Shown piece by piece: positions 18,850-29,130 of a stretch of 64,000 bases of DNA (position 1 is its first letter; each line of letters begins with the position of its first letter). Made by a program: the position numbers and the translations under genes. Source of the stretch: Pseudarthrobacter sp. NS4 (GTDB lineage Bacteria; Actinomycetota; Actinomycetes; Actinomycetales; Micrococcaceae); assembly GCF_024758005.1 (NCBI RefSeq), contig NZ_CP103288.1:1-64000 (forward strand), given 5' to 3'. The notes beneath the pieces are model-generated. The model worked only from the letters and a program-made list of their open reading frames with translations, did not search any database and was not told the origin of the DNA.

Positions 18850-19635
18850 GTGGTATTGCAGGAGAAGGTGAGGCCCGCCGCTGCCCCTGCACCCGCCGTC
18901 GGCATTCTGCGCGGGACCGTTCAGGTGCTCGGCGAACTGCTCATCACGGGAGGCATCATCCTCCTGCTGTTCGTCGCCTGGCAGCTGTGGTGGACCAATG
19001 TCGAATCGGACGCCAAGCAGACCGAAGTCATCAAGGAATTCGCCCAGGACATTGGCGGTGCAGCCCCAGCAGCCCCCGATGCCGTGGCCCCGCCGGCCGG
19101 CGAGGACTTCGGTCCGCCCGTGGTGGCCGGCGCACCCGGCCACGCCGGGACCATCGGGATTATGTACATCCCCCGGTTCGGCGCCAACTACACCCGCCCC
19201 ATCGTGCAGGGAACCAGCAGTGACGTCCTGGACACCCTGGGATTGGGCCACTACGCCAATACGGCCATGCCCGGAGCGGTGGGCAACTTCGCGGTCGCAG
19301 GACACCGGCAGACCCACGGCGCAGTGCTGGACAACATCCACACCCTGGTTCCCGGCGATAAGATTTACGTCCAGACCAAGGACGGCTACTACGTCTACGT
19401 CTTCCGAAACAACCAGATCGTGATGCCCTCCCGCGCCGACGTCCTGGAACCGGTGCCCACCCAGCCGGGCGTCGCACCCACGGAAAGCTTCCTGACCATG
19501 ACGAGCTGCAACCCGCGCTTCGGAGCCGAAGAACGCATCATTGCCTATGCGCTGCTGGACAGCTGGCGCCCCGCATCAGCCGGGCCGCCTGCAGAAATCG
19601 CAGCCCAGGTAGCCGCGGCGATCGGAAAGGGCTGA
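18850..19635 (+). CDS. Class E sortase
   Basis: This membrane-bound transpeptidase anchors sorting-signal proteins to peptidoglycan. GTG at 18850, following AAGGAGAA, gives 261 residues. A membrane helix lies at about 30-47. The catalytic residues are His152 in AVAGHRQTHG, Cys220 in TMTSCNPRF and Arg223. The YANTAMPG motif fits class E enzymes, which often recognise LAXTG signals; no substrate was seen in this window. The next two genes follow tightly in the same direction. Confidence 0.94.
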   Translation: MVLQEKVRPAAAPAPAVGILRGTVQVLGELLITGGIILLLFVAWQLWWTNVESDAKQTEVIKEFAQDIGGAAPAAPDAVAPPAGEDFGPPVVAGAPGHAGTIGIMYIPRFGANYTRPIVQGTSSDVLDTLGLGHYANTAMPGAVGNFAVAGHRQTHGAVLDNIHTLVPGDKIYVQTKDGYYVYVFRNNQIVMPSRADVLEPVPTQPGVAPTESFLTMTSCNPRFGAEERIIAYALLDSWRPASAGPPAEIAAQVAAAIGKG

Positions 19636-19637
19636 GC

Positions 19638-19808
19638 ATGTACGGCTGGATCTTCCGGCACCTTCCCGGGCCATTGTGGCTGCGGATCGTCACCTCACTG
19701 GTACTCATCGCCGTCGCACTGGTATTGATGGTCCAGTTCCTTTTTCCATGGATGTCCGAGTACACCCAATTCACCGACTCAACGATTGGTGCAGCAAGCC
19801 AGCCATGA
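19638..19808 (+). CDS. Small single-span membrane protein
   Basis: A 56-residue protein starting at ATG 19638, two bases after the sortase stop codon. It has a short N-terminus, one strong membrane helix (LVLIAVALVLMVQFLFPWM) and a polar tail. Its TGA overlaps the ATG of the next gene (ATGA), so the three genes form a tight operon. No family is recognised. Conserved placement between sortase and pabA would support a real gene. Confidence 0.75.
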   Translation: MYGWIFRHLPGPLWLRIVTSLVLIAVALVLMVQFLFPWMSEYTQFTDSTIGAASQP

Positions 19809-20446
19809 CCACAACCAAGATCCTCGTGGTGGATAACTACGACAGCTTCGTCTACACCCTGGTGGGCTACCTCCAGGAGCTCGGCGCCGAGACCACCGTG
19901 GTCCGCAACGACGACGTCACCCTGGCCGAGGCCATCGAACTCGCCGGCACCCGCGACGGCGTCCTGATCTCCCCAGGCCCGGGCAACCCTGCCGAGGCCG
20001 GCGTCTGCATTGAGCTCATCAAGTGGTGCGGGGAAAACAGCGTTCCCATGTTCGGAGTGTGCCTGGGACACCAGGCCCTGGCCGAGGCCTTCGGCGGCAA
20101 GGTGACACACGCGCCCGAGCTTATGCACGGCAAGACCTCACTGGTGGAACACATCGGCACCAGCGTTTTCGCGGGACTCCCCTCCCCCGTCACCGCCACC
20201 CGCTACCATTCCCTGGCCGCTGTCCGGGAGTCCATTCCCGATGTCCTTGAGGTCACCGCGGAAACCGCCTCCGGCGTCGTGATGGGCCTCCAGCACCGTA
20301 CTGCTCCCCTCTGCGGGGTGCAGTTCCACCCGGAATCAGTGCTGACCGAGGGCGGCTACCAGATGCTCGGGAACTGGCTTGAGTCGCTGGGAATGGCCGG
20401 GGCGGCAGCCCGGGCAGCCAAACTGAGTCCGCTCATCCAGCACTGA
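19805..20446 (+). CDS. pabA: Glutamine amidotransferase, PabA/TrpG type
   Basis: This class I amidotransferase supplies ammonia for aminodeoxychorismate or anthranilate synthase. The 213-residue protein has ILVVDNYDSFVYTLVGYL at the N-terminus, the nucleophile Cys86 in MFGVCLGHQALAEA and the His/Glu pair in VQFHPESVLTEGG. No pabB or trpE lies beside it, as is usual for the actinobacterial copy near pknB that is annotated as pabA. The exact partner is inferred, not shown. Confidence 0.93.
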   Translation: MTTTKILVVDNYDSFVYTLVGYLQELGAETTVVRNDDVTLAEAIELAGTRDGVLISPGPGNPAEAGVCIELIKWCGENSVPMFGVCLGHQALAEAFGGKVTHAPELMHGKTSLVEHIGTSVFAGLPSPVTATRYHSLAAVRESIPDVLEVTAETASGVVMGLQHRTAPLCGVQFHPESVLTEGGYQMLGNWLESLGMAGAAARAAKLSPLIQH

Positions 20447-20465
20447 CCTGCCTGCTGCCTGCCGG

Positions 20466-22409
20466 TCAGTCGTCGTCGTCCTTCTTGCTGGATGTCGGCG
20501 TCGGTGTCGGGGTTGGCTCGGGGCTTGGCGGGGGCGGCGGCGGAGCTTTGGCCACCACGATGGTGACGGTCTTGCCCTGATCCACTGAGGCGTTGACCGC
20601 ATCGCTCTGGTCGGTCACCCTGCCTGCCTCCACCTGGGCGTTTTCCACCTCAATGACGTTGGGGACCAGGCTCAGCTCCTTCAGGGCAGCCTCGGCTTCC
20701 TCGCGGGTCCGGCCGCGCAGTTCGGGGACTGCCACCTTGCCCGTGGACACCACAAGTTCAACTGTGGTTCCCACTCCCACCATTTGGCCGGGAGCAGGGC
20801 TGCTGGTTATCACGATTCCTGCCGGCACGGTGGCGCTGTTGGCAGTGGTGGTGGACGGGGCGCCCACCAGCCCGCTCTGCCGCAGGATGTCCCGTGCTGC
20901 CGCCTCAGTCTTACCCGGAAGGTTCTCGGGGACTTTGACGGCACTGGGCCCTTCGGAAACGTTCAGAACCAGCTCGGAATTGGGCTCCAGAAATTCACCG
21001 GATGCCGGATCAGTCCCGATGGCCAGCCCCTTGGGAACCGTATCGTTCTGGCTTCGAACGATCCGTGGCCGCAGATCCGCGTTGTACAGTTCCTGCAGCG
21101 CCGCCGATTCGGTCATGGAGGCAACCGCTGGAATCTGTACCTGGGGCGGTGGCGGGGCCGGACGGTTGACGGTGTTGTACACCCACAATCCGCCGCCGGC
21201 GAGCACCAGCAGGGTAAGGATCACCAAGGTTGTTATCCACGCCCGACGGCGGGACTTCTGCCGGGCGGTGCGCTCACGTTCAGGTTCCAGCCCCAAGGGC
21301 AGCGCGCCGGTGTCCCGGGATTCATCCGCGGCGGGAGCCATGGCTGATCCGCCGTTAAGCGGGACCGCGTTGGTGGGCAGCCTGCCGGTGGGTGCATCGT
21401 CCAGGAAGCCGGTTCCGGTGACCGCGAATGCCTGGGTTGCCGGAGCCGTTGGTACGTGGTCGTTCGGGTCCGTTGGGGCCTCTGAAGCGGCGAGTGCCGT
21501 GACAGGAATGCCGGCCCTCGCGGCGCGGAGGGCACGCTGGAAAGCGGCAGCGTCCTGGAACCTGTCATCGCGGTTTTTTTGCAGGGCTTTGGCCAACACG
21601 GTATCCAGCGCATGCGAAACGTCAGGGTTTACGCTGCTGGCGGGCTCGGGAATCTCACGGACGTGCTGGTAGGCCACGGACACGGGGCTGTCGCCGATGA
21701 ACGGCGGCCGGGAGGTGAGCATTTCGTACAGGAGGCAGGCTGCGGAATACAGGTCGCTCCGGGCATCCACTGTTTCACCCCTCGCCTGCTCCGGCGAGAG
21801 ATACTGGGCGGTGCCCACCACTGCCTGCGTCTGGGTCATGGTGGCTGAAGAGTCGGCGATGGCACGGGCGATGCCGAAGTCCATGACTTTCACCGAATCT
21901 GTACCTTCGCAGTACATCACGTTGGCCGGTTTGATGTCCCGATGCACGATGCCGGCCTTGTGGCTGTATTCCAAGGCGGCGAGGACGCCCAGGCAGTAGT
22001 CGATGGCCTGGCCAATGGTGACGTCGTTGGCGCGGATGAGGTCCCGGATGGTCTTGCCCTCAACGAATTCCATCACGATGTAGGGCACCCGGACGTTCTC
22101 GGCCGACCCGTCAGGAACCACGTGTTCGCCTGTGTCATAGATGGCCACAATGGACGAGTGGTTCAGTGCAGCGACGGCCTGGGCTTCCCGCTTGAACCGC
22201 GCCTGGAACTGGGGATCCCGTGCCAGGTCCGGCCGCAGCAGCTTGACGGCCACGGTGCGTCCCAGCCGGGTGTCCACCCCGCGGTACACATCCGCCATAC
22301 CGCCGCGGCCAATCAGGGCGCCAAGCTCGTAGCGGCCGCTCAGGACACGCTGGTTATCCACCGGGAGGCTGTCCTCACGGTGCAACGGTGTGCGCGGTGA
22401 CTCGTTCAT
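20466..22409 (-). CDS. pknB: Ser/Thr protein kinase PknB with three PASTA domains
   Basis: PknB phosphorylates cell-wall synthesis and division proteins. The 647-residue protein has a kinase domain at about 27-290 with Lys56, HRD Asp158 and DFG Asp177, and an activation-loop TMTQTQ at 190-195. A membrane helix spans about 391-411. Three extracellular PASTA repeats follow, which bind peptidoglycan fragments or lipid II in this family. The tail ends in Pro-rich sequence and KKDDDD. It is the last gene of the fhaA-to-pknB operon, 15 bp after pknA. Confidence 0.97.
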   Translation of the reverse strand: MNESPRTPLHREDSLPVDNQRVLSGRYELGALIGRGGMADVYRGVDTRLGRTVAVKLLRPDLARDPQFQARFKREAQAVAALNHSSIVAIYDTGEHVVPDGSAENVRVPYIVMEFVEGKTIRDLIRANDVTIGQAIDYCLGVLAALEYSHKAGIVHRDIKPANVMYCEGTDSVKVMDFGIARAIADSSATMTQTQAVVGTAQYLSPEQARGETVDARSDLYSAACLLYEMLTSRPPFIGDSPVSVAYQHVREIPEPASSVNPDVSHALDTVLAKALQKNRDDRFQDAAAFQRALRAARAGIPVTALAASEAPTDPNDHVPTAPATQAFAVTGTGFLDDAPTGRLPTNAVPLNGGSAMAPAADESRDTGALPLGLEPERERTARQKSRRRAWITTLVILTLLVLAGGGLWVYNTVNRPAPPPPQVQIPAVASMTESAALQELYNADLRPRIVRSQNDTVPKGLAIGTDPASGEFLEPNSELVLNVSEGPSAVKVPENLPGKTEAAARDILRQSGLVGAPSTTTANSATVPAGIVITSSPAPGQMVGVGTTVELVVSTGKVAVPELRGRTREEAEAALKELSLVPNVIEVENAQVEAGRVTDQSDAVNASVDQGKTVTIVVAKAPPPPPPSPEPTPTPTPTSSKKDDDD

Positions 22410-22424
22410 TGGTCGGTCCTGCAG

Positions 22425-24149
22425 CTACGGGGCGCAGGTCGGGGGCAGGCCCGGCAGCTGGTCGTCGGCACAGGTGGGCAGGGTCGATTGCGGGGTGGGC
22501 GGCGCTGCCACCGCGGTGGTGGTGGGAGACGGTGGCGGCGGCGGTGATGAGGTTGTTGGGGCAGGCGGCGCCACCGCGTAGATGACGGTGATGGGAGAAC
22601 CCTCCGGCACTGCACCCACGGGGTTCAGCTCAATGACCCTTCCCGGCGCGTCGGTAGTGCTTTCCTGCGGGACCACCGTGACAGCGAGCCCCAGGGCGGC
22701 CAGTTCGGCCTGGACCTGGCGGTAGTCCTTCCCGAGGTAGGCGGCAGGGATCACGTTGACCGTCTCCTGCGTGGGTTCAGGGTCCGGCGTCGGGGTGTTG
22801 GGTGTCGCCGTCGTCGGCGGTGTCGTCCTGGTGGGGCTTGCGGTGGTGGCGGGCGGGCTGCTGGTCGTGACGGCGACTGTGGGGTCGTTGGAGGGAAAAA
22901 GGATCCCGCGCTGGTTGAGGAAGAATCCAACCAGAGCGAACAGGAGCAGCAGGATCAGGGCAATCAACGGCCAGGTCCAGGGACTGCGGCCCTTGCGTTC
23001 CGGTTCATCGGCTGGCTCGTCGTCGTACGCTGTGTCTTCCTGGTCCCAGCTTCGCTCGGCGGCGAGGGCGTTTGCCCGCGCGAGGTTACCCTGGGGAGCG
23101 TCAGCGTCCGCGGCAGAGGCCCCGGCAGCTCCGGCGGCCATTCCGGCTGCGGCACTGGCCGCGCCGGCACCGAGCACCGGCAGGGCCGACGTGGGGGTGG
23201 GCGAAGAATCGCGGGAGGCTCCGATGATGCCGGTGGGTGCGGTGGCCGTGTCCACAGGGGCAGTGATGGGTCCCGTGTCCGCCGAGTCAAAGAGCAGCAT
23301 GCCCGGGACTGCGGCGCGTGCGGCGCTGATATCGCCGTTGCGGATGGCCTCGGCGGCTTCAGCGAGCTTTATGGCGTTGGCAGGCCGGTCTTTGGGATCC
23401 TTGGCCAGCATGGACATGAGGAGGGCACGGACCGGGGAGGGCAGGGTTTCCGGCAGCGGCGGCGGAGCATCGTTGACCTGGGCCAGCGCGATGGCGATCT
23501 GCGACTCCCCGGTGAAGGGGCGGTGTCCGCTGAGGCACTCGTATCCGATGACGCCCAGGGAATAGATGTCCGATGATCCGGTGGCGGTCTGGCCGGTGGC
23601 CTGCTCGGGAGCCAGATACTGCGCGGTGCCCATGACCTGGCCCGTTTGGGTGAGGGGCACCTGGTCGGCGAGGCGGGCGATGCCGAAGTCAGTGACCTTT
23701 ACGCGTCCGTCAGGGGTGATGAGCAGGTTCCCGGGCTTGATGTCGCGGTGCACCAGCCCCTGGGCATGGGCGACGGCGAGGGCGCGGGCGGTCTGGGCGA
23801 TCATGGACAGCGTCCGGTCCGGGGACAGCACCTGCTCGTGCTCGATGATGCTGCTCAACGGCTGGCCCGGAACGAGTTCCATGACCAGGTAGGCCGAGCC
23901 CTCTTCCTCGCCGTAGTCGAAGACATTGGCGATGCCCACGTGGTTCAGCAGTGCGGTGTGGCGGGCCTCCGCGCGGAAACGCTGAAGGAAGCCGGGGTCG
24001 CCCGTGTATTCCTCCTTGAGCACTTTGATCGCGACGATGCGGCCCAGGACGAGGTCCTTGGCTTTCCAGACTTCCCCCATCCCGCCGATCGCGATCCGCG
24101 TGGTCAGCTGGAATCTGCCGCCGAGGGTGATTCCGGTTGTAGGCCTCAC
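22425..24149 (-). CDS. pknA: Ser/Thr protein kinase PknA with a single PASTA-like domain
   Basis: The 574-residue kinase has Lys42, HRD Asp136 and DFG Asp154, and the activation loop [11 protein letters not shown] long Ala/Ser/Thr-rich linker precedes a membrane helix ([19 protein letters not shown]). The outside part contains one PASTA-like repeat (starting around [18 protein letters not shown]) between Thr/Pro-rich stretches. PknA normally acts with PknB on cell-shape proteins. Its start overlaps the pbpA stop by 4 nt, indicating coupled translation. Confidence 0.96.
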   Translation of the reverse strand: MRPTTGITLGGRFQLTTRIAIGGMGEVWKAKDLVLGRIVAIKVLKEEYTGDPGFLQRFRAEARHTALLNHVGIANVFDYGEEEGSAYLVMELVPGQPLSSIIEHEQVLSPDRTLSMIAQTARALAVAHAQGLVHRDIKPGNLLITPDGRVKVTDFGIARLADQVPLTQTGQVMGTAQYLAPEQATGQTATGSSDIYSLGVIGYECLSGHRPFTGESQIAIALAQVNDAPPPLPETLPSPVRALLMSMLAKDPKDRPANAIKLAEAAEAIRNGDISAARAAVPGMLLFDSADTGPITAPVDTATAPTGIIGASRDSSPTPTSALPVLGAGAASAAAGMAAGAAGASAADADAPQGNLARANALAAERSWDQEDTAYDDEPADEPERKGRSPWTWPLIALILLLLFALVGFFLNQRGILFPSNDPTVAVTTSSPPATTASPTRTTPPTTATPNTPTPDPEPTQETVNVIPAAYLGKDYRQVQAELAALGLAVTVVPQESTTDAPGRVIELNPVGAVPEGSPITVIYAVAPPAPTTSSPPPPPSPTTTAVAAPPTPQSTLPTCADDQLPGLPPTCAP

Positions 24150-25606
24150 TTATTCAACACCGCCTCAAAAATTTTCTTCGCGTTGGGACTGGTCAGCTGT
24201 GCGCCGGTGGTGATGTCCACGCCTTCCATGACGATGGTGACAACCACCTCCGGGTTGTTGGCGGGGGCAAAGCCGGTGAACCAGGAGTTGTTGGTGCCGT
24301 TGCCGAGTTCCGCTGTTCCGGTCTTGCCCGCCACCTGGACACCGGGAACGGCTGCCCGGTTCGCGATGCCCTCGCTGACCGCACTCACCATCCACTCCGT
24401 GATCTGGTTGGCGATCTCCGGGGTGGTGGAAGTCCTTAGCTGCTCCGGCTGTGGTTCGTCGATGACCCGGAGGTCCGGGGAACGCAGGGTCTTGATGAGG
24501 TTCGGCTGCATCTGGACGCCGTCGTTCGCAATCGCGGCGGTCATCATTGCCACCTGCAGCGAGGTGGCACGCACGTCCTTCTGGCCGATGGCGGACTGGG
24601 CCAGGCCCGGTGCATCAAGGTCGTCAGGGAAGCCGTTGCCACGGGCATAGTCAAGCTTCAACTGGTCGCCCATGTCCTCGCCGAAACCGAACTTTTCGGC
24701 CTGTGTTGCGATGGCGTCACGGCCCAGGTCCAAAGCGATGCTGGCAAAGGGGGTGTTGCACGACTGCTGCAGGGCGAAGGCGAAACCGGCCGTGTCACGC
24801 GTGTAGCAGTTGCCGCCCGCATAGTTCGGCAGCCGGTACTGGATTCCCTCGAACGGCAGCTCTGCCGGGTTGGGGAGAACGCTGTCCTTGTTGTACTTGC
24901 CGGAGGCCAGCGCTGCAGCAGTGTCCACCAGCTTGTACACGGAGCCCGGGGCGAGCAGCTCGCCCGTGGGTCCGCTGACGTTCTGGTTCAGGTTGATGCC
25001 GGGGACCTTGGCCAGCTCATTGATGTTGGCGTTTTCGGCGTCCGGGTCCTGGGTGGCCACCCGGTTGGGATCGTAGGAAGGCTTGGACACCATGGCCAGG
25101 ATGGACCCGGTCTTGGGATTCATGACCACGATCGATCCGCGCTGGCCCTCCGGAATCAGGCTGTAGGCGAGCCGCTGGATTTCGGGGTCGATGGTGAGTT
25201 CCACCGACGCCCCCATGGGCTGGTTTCCCAGGAAAAGTTGTCCCACCCGGTCCAGGAACAGCTGGTCCGAGTCGCCCGCCAACACCTCGCCCATGGCGCG
25301 TTCCAGTCCCGTGGCACCATAGTTCTGGGAGAAGTAGCCGGTAATTCCGGCGTAGAGCTCGGGCTGGGTGTAGGTGCGCTGGAACTTGCAGGTTTCGGAA
25401 CCGCTCTCCACAGATTCAGCTATTGGGGAGCCGCCAACAATGATGGCGCCGCGGTCGCTGCAGTAGTTCTGCAGGATGGCGCGCTGGTTCCAGGGGTTGT
25501 CCTTCAGTTCATCGGCGCCCACTACCTGGACGTAGCTGATGGCACCGAAAATCAGGACGAACATGGCGATCGCTGCCACCCATGAATGCCGTATTGCCTG
25601 GTTCAC
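24146..25606 (-). CDS. pbpA: Penicillin-binding protein 2 (PbpA) transpeptidase
   Basis: A class B PBP that cross-links peptidoglycan together with the SEDS glycosyltransferase encoded next to it. The 486-residue protein has an N-terminal membrane anchor ([18 protein letters not shown]), then a dimerisation region and the transpeptidase domain. Active-site motifs are SVYK (Ser222, Lys225), SCN (282-284) and KTG (428-430). It overlaps rodA/ftsW and pknA by 4 nt each. Confidence 0.97.
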   Translation of the reverse strand: MNQAIRHSWVAAIAMFVLIFGAISYVQVVGADELKDNPWNQRAILQNYCSDRGAIIVGGSPIAESVESGSETCKFQRTYTQPELYAGITGYFSQNYGATGLERAMGEVLAGDSDQLFLDRVGQLFLGNQPMGASVELTIDPEIQRLAYSLIPEGQRGSIVVMNPKTGSILAMVSKPSYDPNRVATQDPDAENANINELAKVPGINLNQNVSGPTGELLAPGSVYKLVDTAAALASGKYNKDSVLPNPAELPFEGIQYRLPNYAGGNCYTRDTAGFAFALQQSCNTPFASIALDLGRDAIATQAEKFGFGEDMGDQLKLDYARGNGFPDDLDAPGLAQSAIGQKDVRATSLQVAMMTAAIANDGVQMQPNLIKTLRSPDLRVIDEPQPEQLRTSTTPEIANQITEWMVSAVSEGIANRAAVPGVQVAGKTGTAELGNGTNNSWFTGFAPANNPEVVVTIVMEGVDITTGAQLTSPNAKKIFEAVLNK

Positions 25607-27000
25607 AGGTGCTTCACCGCCTCGGTTGGAGTATCAATGCCTACGGGTTCCGATCCTTTGGCCGGCGGCAGCGGGGTGGTATCCACGGGGCCACGGGCAG
25701 TGTGCGAGATCATGAGCAGCAGGCCGACGATGATCCAGTTGGCCAGCAGGGAGGAACCTCCGGCGGCCAGGAAGGGCGTTGTCAGGCCGGTGAGCGGGAT
25801 CAGCCTTGTGACGCCGCCGATCACCACGAAACACTGCAGTGCCACCGCGAAGGACAGCCCGCAGGCGAGGAGTTTTCCGAACGCGTCCCGGGTGCCCAGT
25901 GCCGCGCGGAAACCGCGCGTGAAGAGCAGCAGGTACATCAGGACCACCGCGAAGAGGCCGATCAGGCCCAGTTCCTCGCCGAGCGACGCGATGATCATGT
26001 CGCTGTTGGCAAAGGGCACAAGGTCCGGCCGGCCCTGGCCCAGTCCGGTTCCCACCAGTCCTCCGTTGGCCATGCCGAAGAGTCCCTGGACAATCTGTCC
26101 GCTGCCGCCGGGCGAACGGCCGTACACCTCCTCGGTGAAAGCATTGAGCCAGCCATCGATGCGGAGCCCAACGTGGGAGAAAACGCGCGAAGCCACGAAG
26201 CCGCCGCCCAGGATCAGGGCAACGCCGATCACTACCCAGCTGATGCGGCTGGTGGCCACGTAGATCATCACGATGAACAGGCCGAAGAACAGGACCGAGG
26301 AGCCAAGGTCGCGCTGGAAAATGAGCACGCCGATGCTGACCAGCCAGGCGGTGATCATGGGGCCCATGTCCTTGAACCGCGGGAACTGCAGGGGGCCGAT
26401 CTTCCGGCCTGCCAGCAGGATGAGGTCGCGGTTGGATGAAAGATAACCCGCAAAGAATATCGCCAACGTGATCTTTGCGATCTCACCGGGCTGGAAGGTC
26501 ATGGGCCCGAGGCGGATCCACACACGGGCACCGAGGATCTCCCCGGCGCTGATGCCCGGAATGAGGGGCAGGATCAGCAGGAGGGCACTCGCGGCCAGCG
26601 AAATGAACGTAAATCTGCGCAGGACGCGATGGTCCTTGAGGAACCAGATTACGGCAATGGCCACGGCCATGGCGATCAGCGTCCAGCGCAACTGGTTGTT
26701 GCCGGTATCAGCGCCGGGCGTGTCGAGGCGGTGGATCATAGCCAGGCCGAGCCCGTTCAGCGCCACCACCAAAGGAAGTATTACCGGATCGGCATACTTC
26801 GCGCGGAAGCGGAGGACACCGTGGAATACGAGTGCTGCAACGGCCAGGAGGCTGGACTGGAACCAGAAATCGGAGTCGAAGGCCTTTTCCTGGTCCACGC
26901 CCACCAGCATGTTGGCGCCGATGCCCACGGCCAGGGCCAGGAGGAGCAGCGCGAGTTCAACGTTGCGCCGGGTTTTGGGCATTGTACTGAGCTGGCTCAT
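25603..27000 (-). CDS. rodA: SEDS-family peptidoglycan polymerase (RodA/FtsW)
   Basis: SEDS proteins polymerise lipid II into glycan strands with a cognate class B PBP, here PbpA. ATG at 27000 overlaps the pstP stop (ATGA), giving 465 residues; the longer in-frame reading upstream belongs to pstP sequence. About ten membrane helices are apparent, with family segments such as GARVWIRLGPMTFQPGEIAKI and YGRSPGGSGQIVQGLFGMANG. Pairing with pbpA indicates the elongation-type RodA role in this locus. Confidence 0.95.
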   Translation of the reverse strand: MSQLSTMPKTRRNVELALLLLALAVGIGANMLVGVDQEKAFDSDFWFQSSLLAVAALVFHGVLRFRAKYADPVILPLVVALNGLGLAMIHRLDTPGADTGNNQLRWTLIAMAVAIAVIWFLKDHRVLRRFTFISLAASALLLILPLIPGISAGEILGARVWIRLGPMTFQPGEIAKITLAIFFAGYLSSNRDLILLAGRKIGPLQFPRFKDMGPMITAWLVSIGVLIFQRDLGSSVLFFGLFIVMIYVATSRISWVVIGVALILGGGFVASRVFSHVGLRIDGWLNAFTEEVYGRSPGGSGQIVQGLFGMANGGLVGTGLGQGRPDLVPFANSDMIIASLGEELGLIGLFAVVLMYLLLFTRGFRAALGTRDAFGKLLACGLSFAVALQCFVVIGGVTRLIPLTGLTTPFLAAGGSSLLANWIIVGLLLMISHTARGPVDTTPLPPAKGSEPVGIDTPTEAVKHL

Positions 27001-28646
27001 TGGCCCCCCTCGCAGGTGACAGTGGGCGTGGGTGATGGCGGCGGGCTCGCCGGCGTGGGCGCTGAAGCCGCCTCTGCGGGGGGCGCCGCCGTTTCGGTCG
27101 GGGACGGAGCCGGCGTTGTTGGGCTGGCGGTGGCGGAAGCCGGTGGAGTGGGGCACTCTTCTTCGGGGGACGTGGTGCCCGTGAGTTCGAGGTTTTTCAC
27201 GATCCGCTGGGCGTCGTAGAGGTCGTTGGCGGGCACCGTCTGGCGGACGCGCTGCTGGGAGAAGGGGGGAAGGGAGTCCATCCGGATTTCCGTGACCGCT
27301 TCGAGGCTGGAGAGCTGGATGGGGCCCAGCCGCTGGGACACGCCATTGAATATGGCCACGCGGGAATCAAACTCGCCCACGTAATAGCGGGTCTGGGTCC
27401 ATGCGTAGCCCAGCCACAGTCCGACGGTCAGGACCACCAGTATTGCAGCGGCGATGGACCAGGTAACCCACCGGCGGGGCTTCAGGGGCACAAGCGTTTC
27501 GTCGTCGTCCGCCGTTTGCGGCTCTGCCTTGTGTGTGAGGAGGGTAGCCGCACGGCGTGCCACGGTACGTCCGCCGATGGTGGGAATGGAGCCGGATTCG
27601 GCCGCGGAGACGGCGGCACCTACCAGCTCATGTGGGCGCGAAGCCAGTTCTTCCCGCAGGACTTCAGCGGTCAGATGTTCACCCAGGTGGGGGTCGGTGG
27701 GACCGGGCTCGACGGCGCTGGATCCCGACCCGTCAGCGGCAGGTTCTGCTGCGGTTTCACCCGGAGGCTTCCCGCCATCCTGGGAGCTGCCGGCGGCGGG
27801 GGCATCAGCCGCGGCAGCGGGCCTGGTGACCGCAAGGGGAGGGACAATGTCGACGGCGGCCGTGCTGACGTCGTCGGGCGTTTCCTCCACTATTTCCACC
27901 ATGACAACGGTGACGTTGTCCGGGGAACCGGCTTCCAGGGTCAGGTCCACAAGGGTTTCCACGCACTCGCGCAGGTCCTTGGTTTCCTTGACCGTGCGCT
28001 CCACCGCGTGACCGGCCACGTAGTTGAGACCATCGGAGCAAAGGAGCCAGCGGTCTCCCGGCCTTACATCCAGGGTGTCCAGATCCAGTTCGGGGCTGGC
28101 GTCCACGTCGCCGAGAACCCGCATCAGGACGTTCTTATGGGGGTGGCTTTCCGCCTCCTCCGGCTTGAGCCGGCCTTCGTCGATGAGCCGTTGGACGAAG
28201 GTGTGGTCAACGCTGACCTGCTTGAACTTCCCGTCCCGGAGCCGGTAGGCACGGGAGTCGCCGATATGGGCGAAGTGAAGTTTCCCCTCGGCCAGCAGGA
28301 GGGCCGTGACGGTAGTGCCCATGCCCGCCAGTTTGGGGTTGACGTGCACGAGTTCGGAGAGCAGGGAATTCGCTGTCTGGATCTCGTCGGCGAGGATGGT
28401 GCCGGCGTCGCCGTCATAGTCGCCGCGGTCCAGGTGGATCATGTCCAGCACAGTGGCGGCGGAGGCGACGTCACCGCCGGCATGGCCGCCCATGCCGTCA
28501 GCCACAACGGCCAGGTGACGGCCGGCGTAAGCGGAGTCATCATTCTTTGACCGGATCCGGCCCACGTCCGAGCGGGCGGCGAAGCGCATGATGAGGGGCC
28601 GCTCCGCGGGCGTTGGCCCGTTTGCGGCGTTCTCGGGAACGGCCAC
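26997..28646 (-). CDS. pstP: PP2C-family Ser/Thr phosphatase PstP
   Basis: PstP reverses phosphorylation by PknA and PknB. The 549-residue protein has a cytoplasmic PP2C domain with the metal-binding motifs VADGMGGHAGGDVAS, LLCSDGLN and SPDNVTVVMVEI. An acidic/Pro-rich linker, one membrane helix (WSIAAAILVVLTVGLWLGYAW) and an extracellular region ending in a long Pro/Thr/Ala-rich tail follow. Start GTG/ATG choice is uncertain by a few residues near 28646. It overlaps rodA by 4 nt. Confidence 0.95.
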   Translation of the reverse strand: MAVPENAANGPTPAERPLIMRFAARSDVGRIRSKNDDSAYAGRHLAVVADGMGGHAGGDVASAATVLDMIHLDRGDYDGDAGTILADEIQTANSLLSELVHVNPKLAGMGTTVTALLLAEGKLHFAHIGDSRAYRLRDGKFKQVSVDHTFVQRLIDEGRLKPEEAESHPHKNVLMRVLGDVDASPELDLDTLDVRPGDRWLLCSDGLNYVAGHAVERTVKETKDLRECVETLVDLTLEAGSPDNVTVVMVEIVEETPDDVSTAAVDIVPPLAVTRPAAAADAPAAGSSQDGGKPPGETAAEPAADGSGSSAVEPGPTDPHLGEHLTAEVLREELASRPHELVGAAVSAAESGSIPTIGGRTVARRAATLLTHKAEPQTADDDETLVPLKPRRWVTWSIAAAILVVLTVGLWLGYAWTQTRYYVGEFDSRVAIFNGVSQRLGPIQLSSLEAVTEIRMDSLPPFSQQRVRQTVPANDLYDAQRIVKNLELTGTTSPEEECPTPPASATASPTTPAPSPTETAAPPAEAASAPTPASPPPSPTPTVTCEGGQ

Positions 28647-28647
28647 G

Positions 28648-29130
28648 CTATGGCCTCAATTCAATGACCGTCTTGCCGATTCTCACAGGTACGCCTGGCT
28701 CAACGGGCAGGGCACGGGTAAGTTGCTGGTCCGCCAGGTAGGTTCCGTTTGTGGAGCCCAGATCCTCGATGAACCAGCGGCTGCCCTGGGGGAACAGCCT
28801 GGCGTGGCGGCCGGAAGCGTAGTCGTCCTCGAGCACCAGCGTTGCCTCCTGGGCGCGGCCCAGCAGGATAGGGCTGGCGGCCAGCGGAAGCGACGTTCCC
28901 TTCAAGGGACCTTCCACCACCACCAGTTGCCGTGCCTGCTGCTTGACAGGCTGCGGCGGAGCATCGGCGAGTTCCGGATTTCTGCGGACCTGGCGGGCCG
29001 TTGGCACGCCCGAGGCTGCCTTGCGGCCGACCATGAGGTCGCGGCGCATGGCAGAAACGATGCTGAAGATGAGCACCCAGAGGAGCAGCAGGAAGCCAAA
29101 CCGCAGCGCGGTGATGGTCAGGTCGCTCAT
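28648..29130 (-). CDS. fhaB: FHA-domain protein FhaB (FipA-like)
   Basis: A 160-residue protein with an N-terminal membrane helix (FGFLLLLWVLIFSIVSAM) and a C-terminal FHA domain that binds phosphothreonine. Core FHA residues appear in LLGRAQEATLVLEDDYASGRHARL and DLGSTNGTYLADQ. In Mycobacterium the homologue links PknA/B phosphorylation to cell division. Its start overlaps fhaA by 4 nt and pstP begins one base after its stop. Confidence 0.94.
   Translation of the reverse strand: MSDLTITALRFGFLLLLWVLIFSIVSAMRRDLMVGRKAASGVPTARQVRRNPELADAPPQPVKQQARQLVVVEGPLKGTSLPLAASPILLGRAQEATLVLEDDYASGRHARLFPQGSRWFIEDLGSTNGTYLADQQLTRALPVEPGVPVRIGKTVIELRP

Noticed and set aside
25603..27156. A longer rodA start upstream of 27000
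   Set aside because: The extra residues are pstP sequence read in another frame; ATG 27000 overlaps the pstP stop in the usual ATGA manner.
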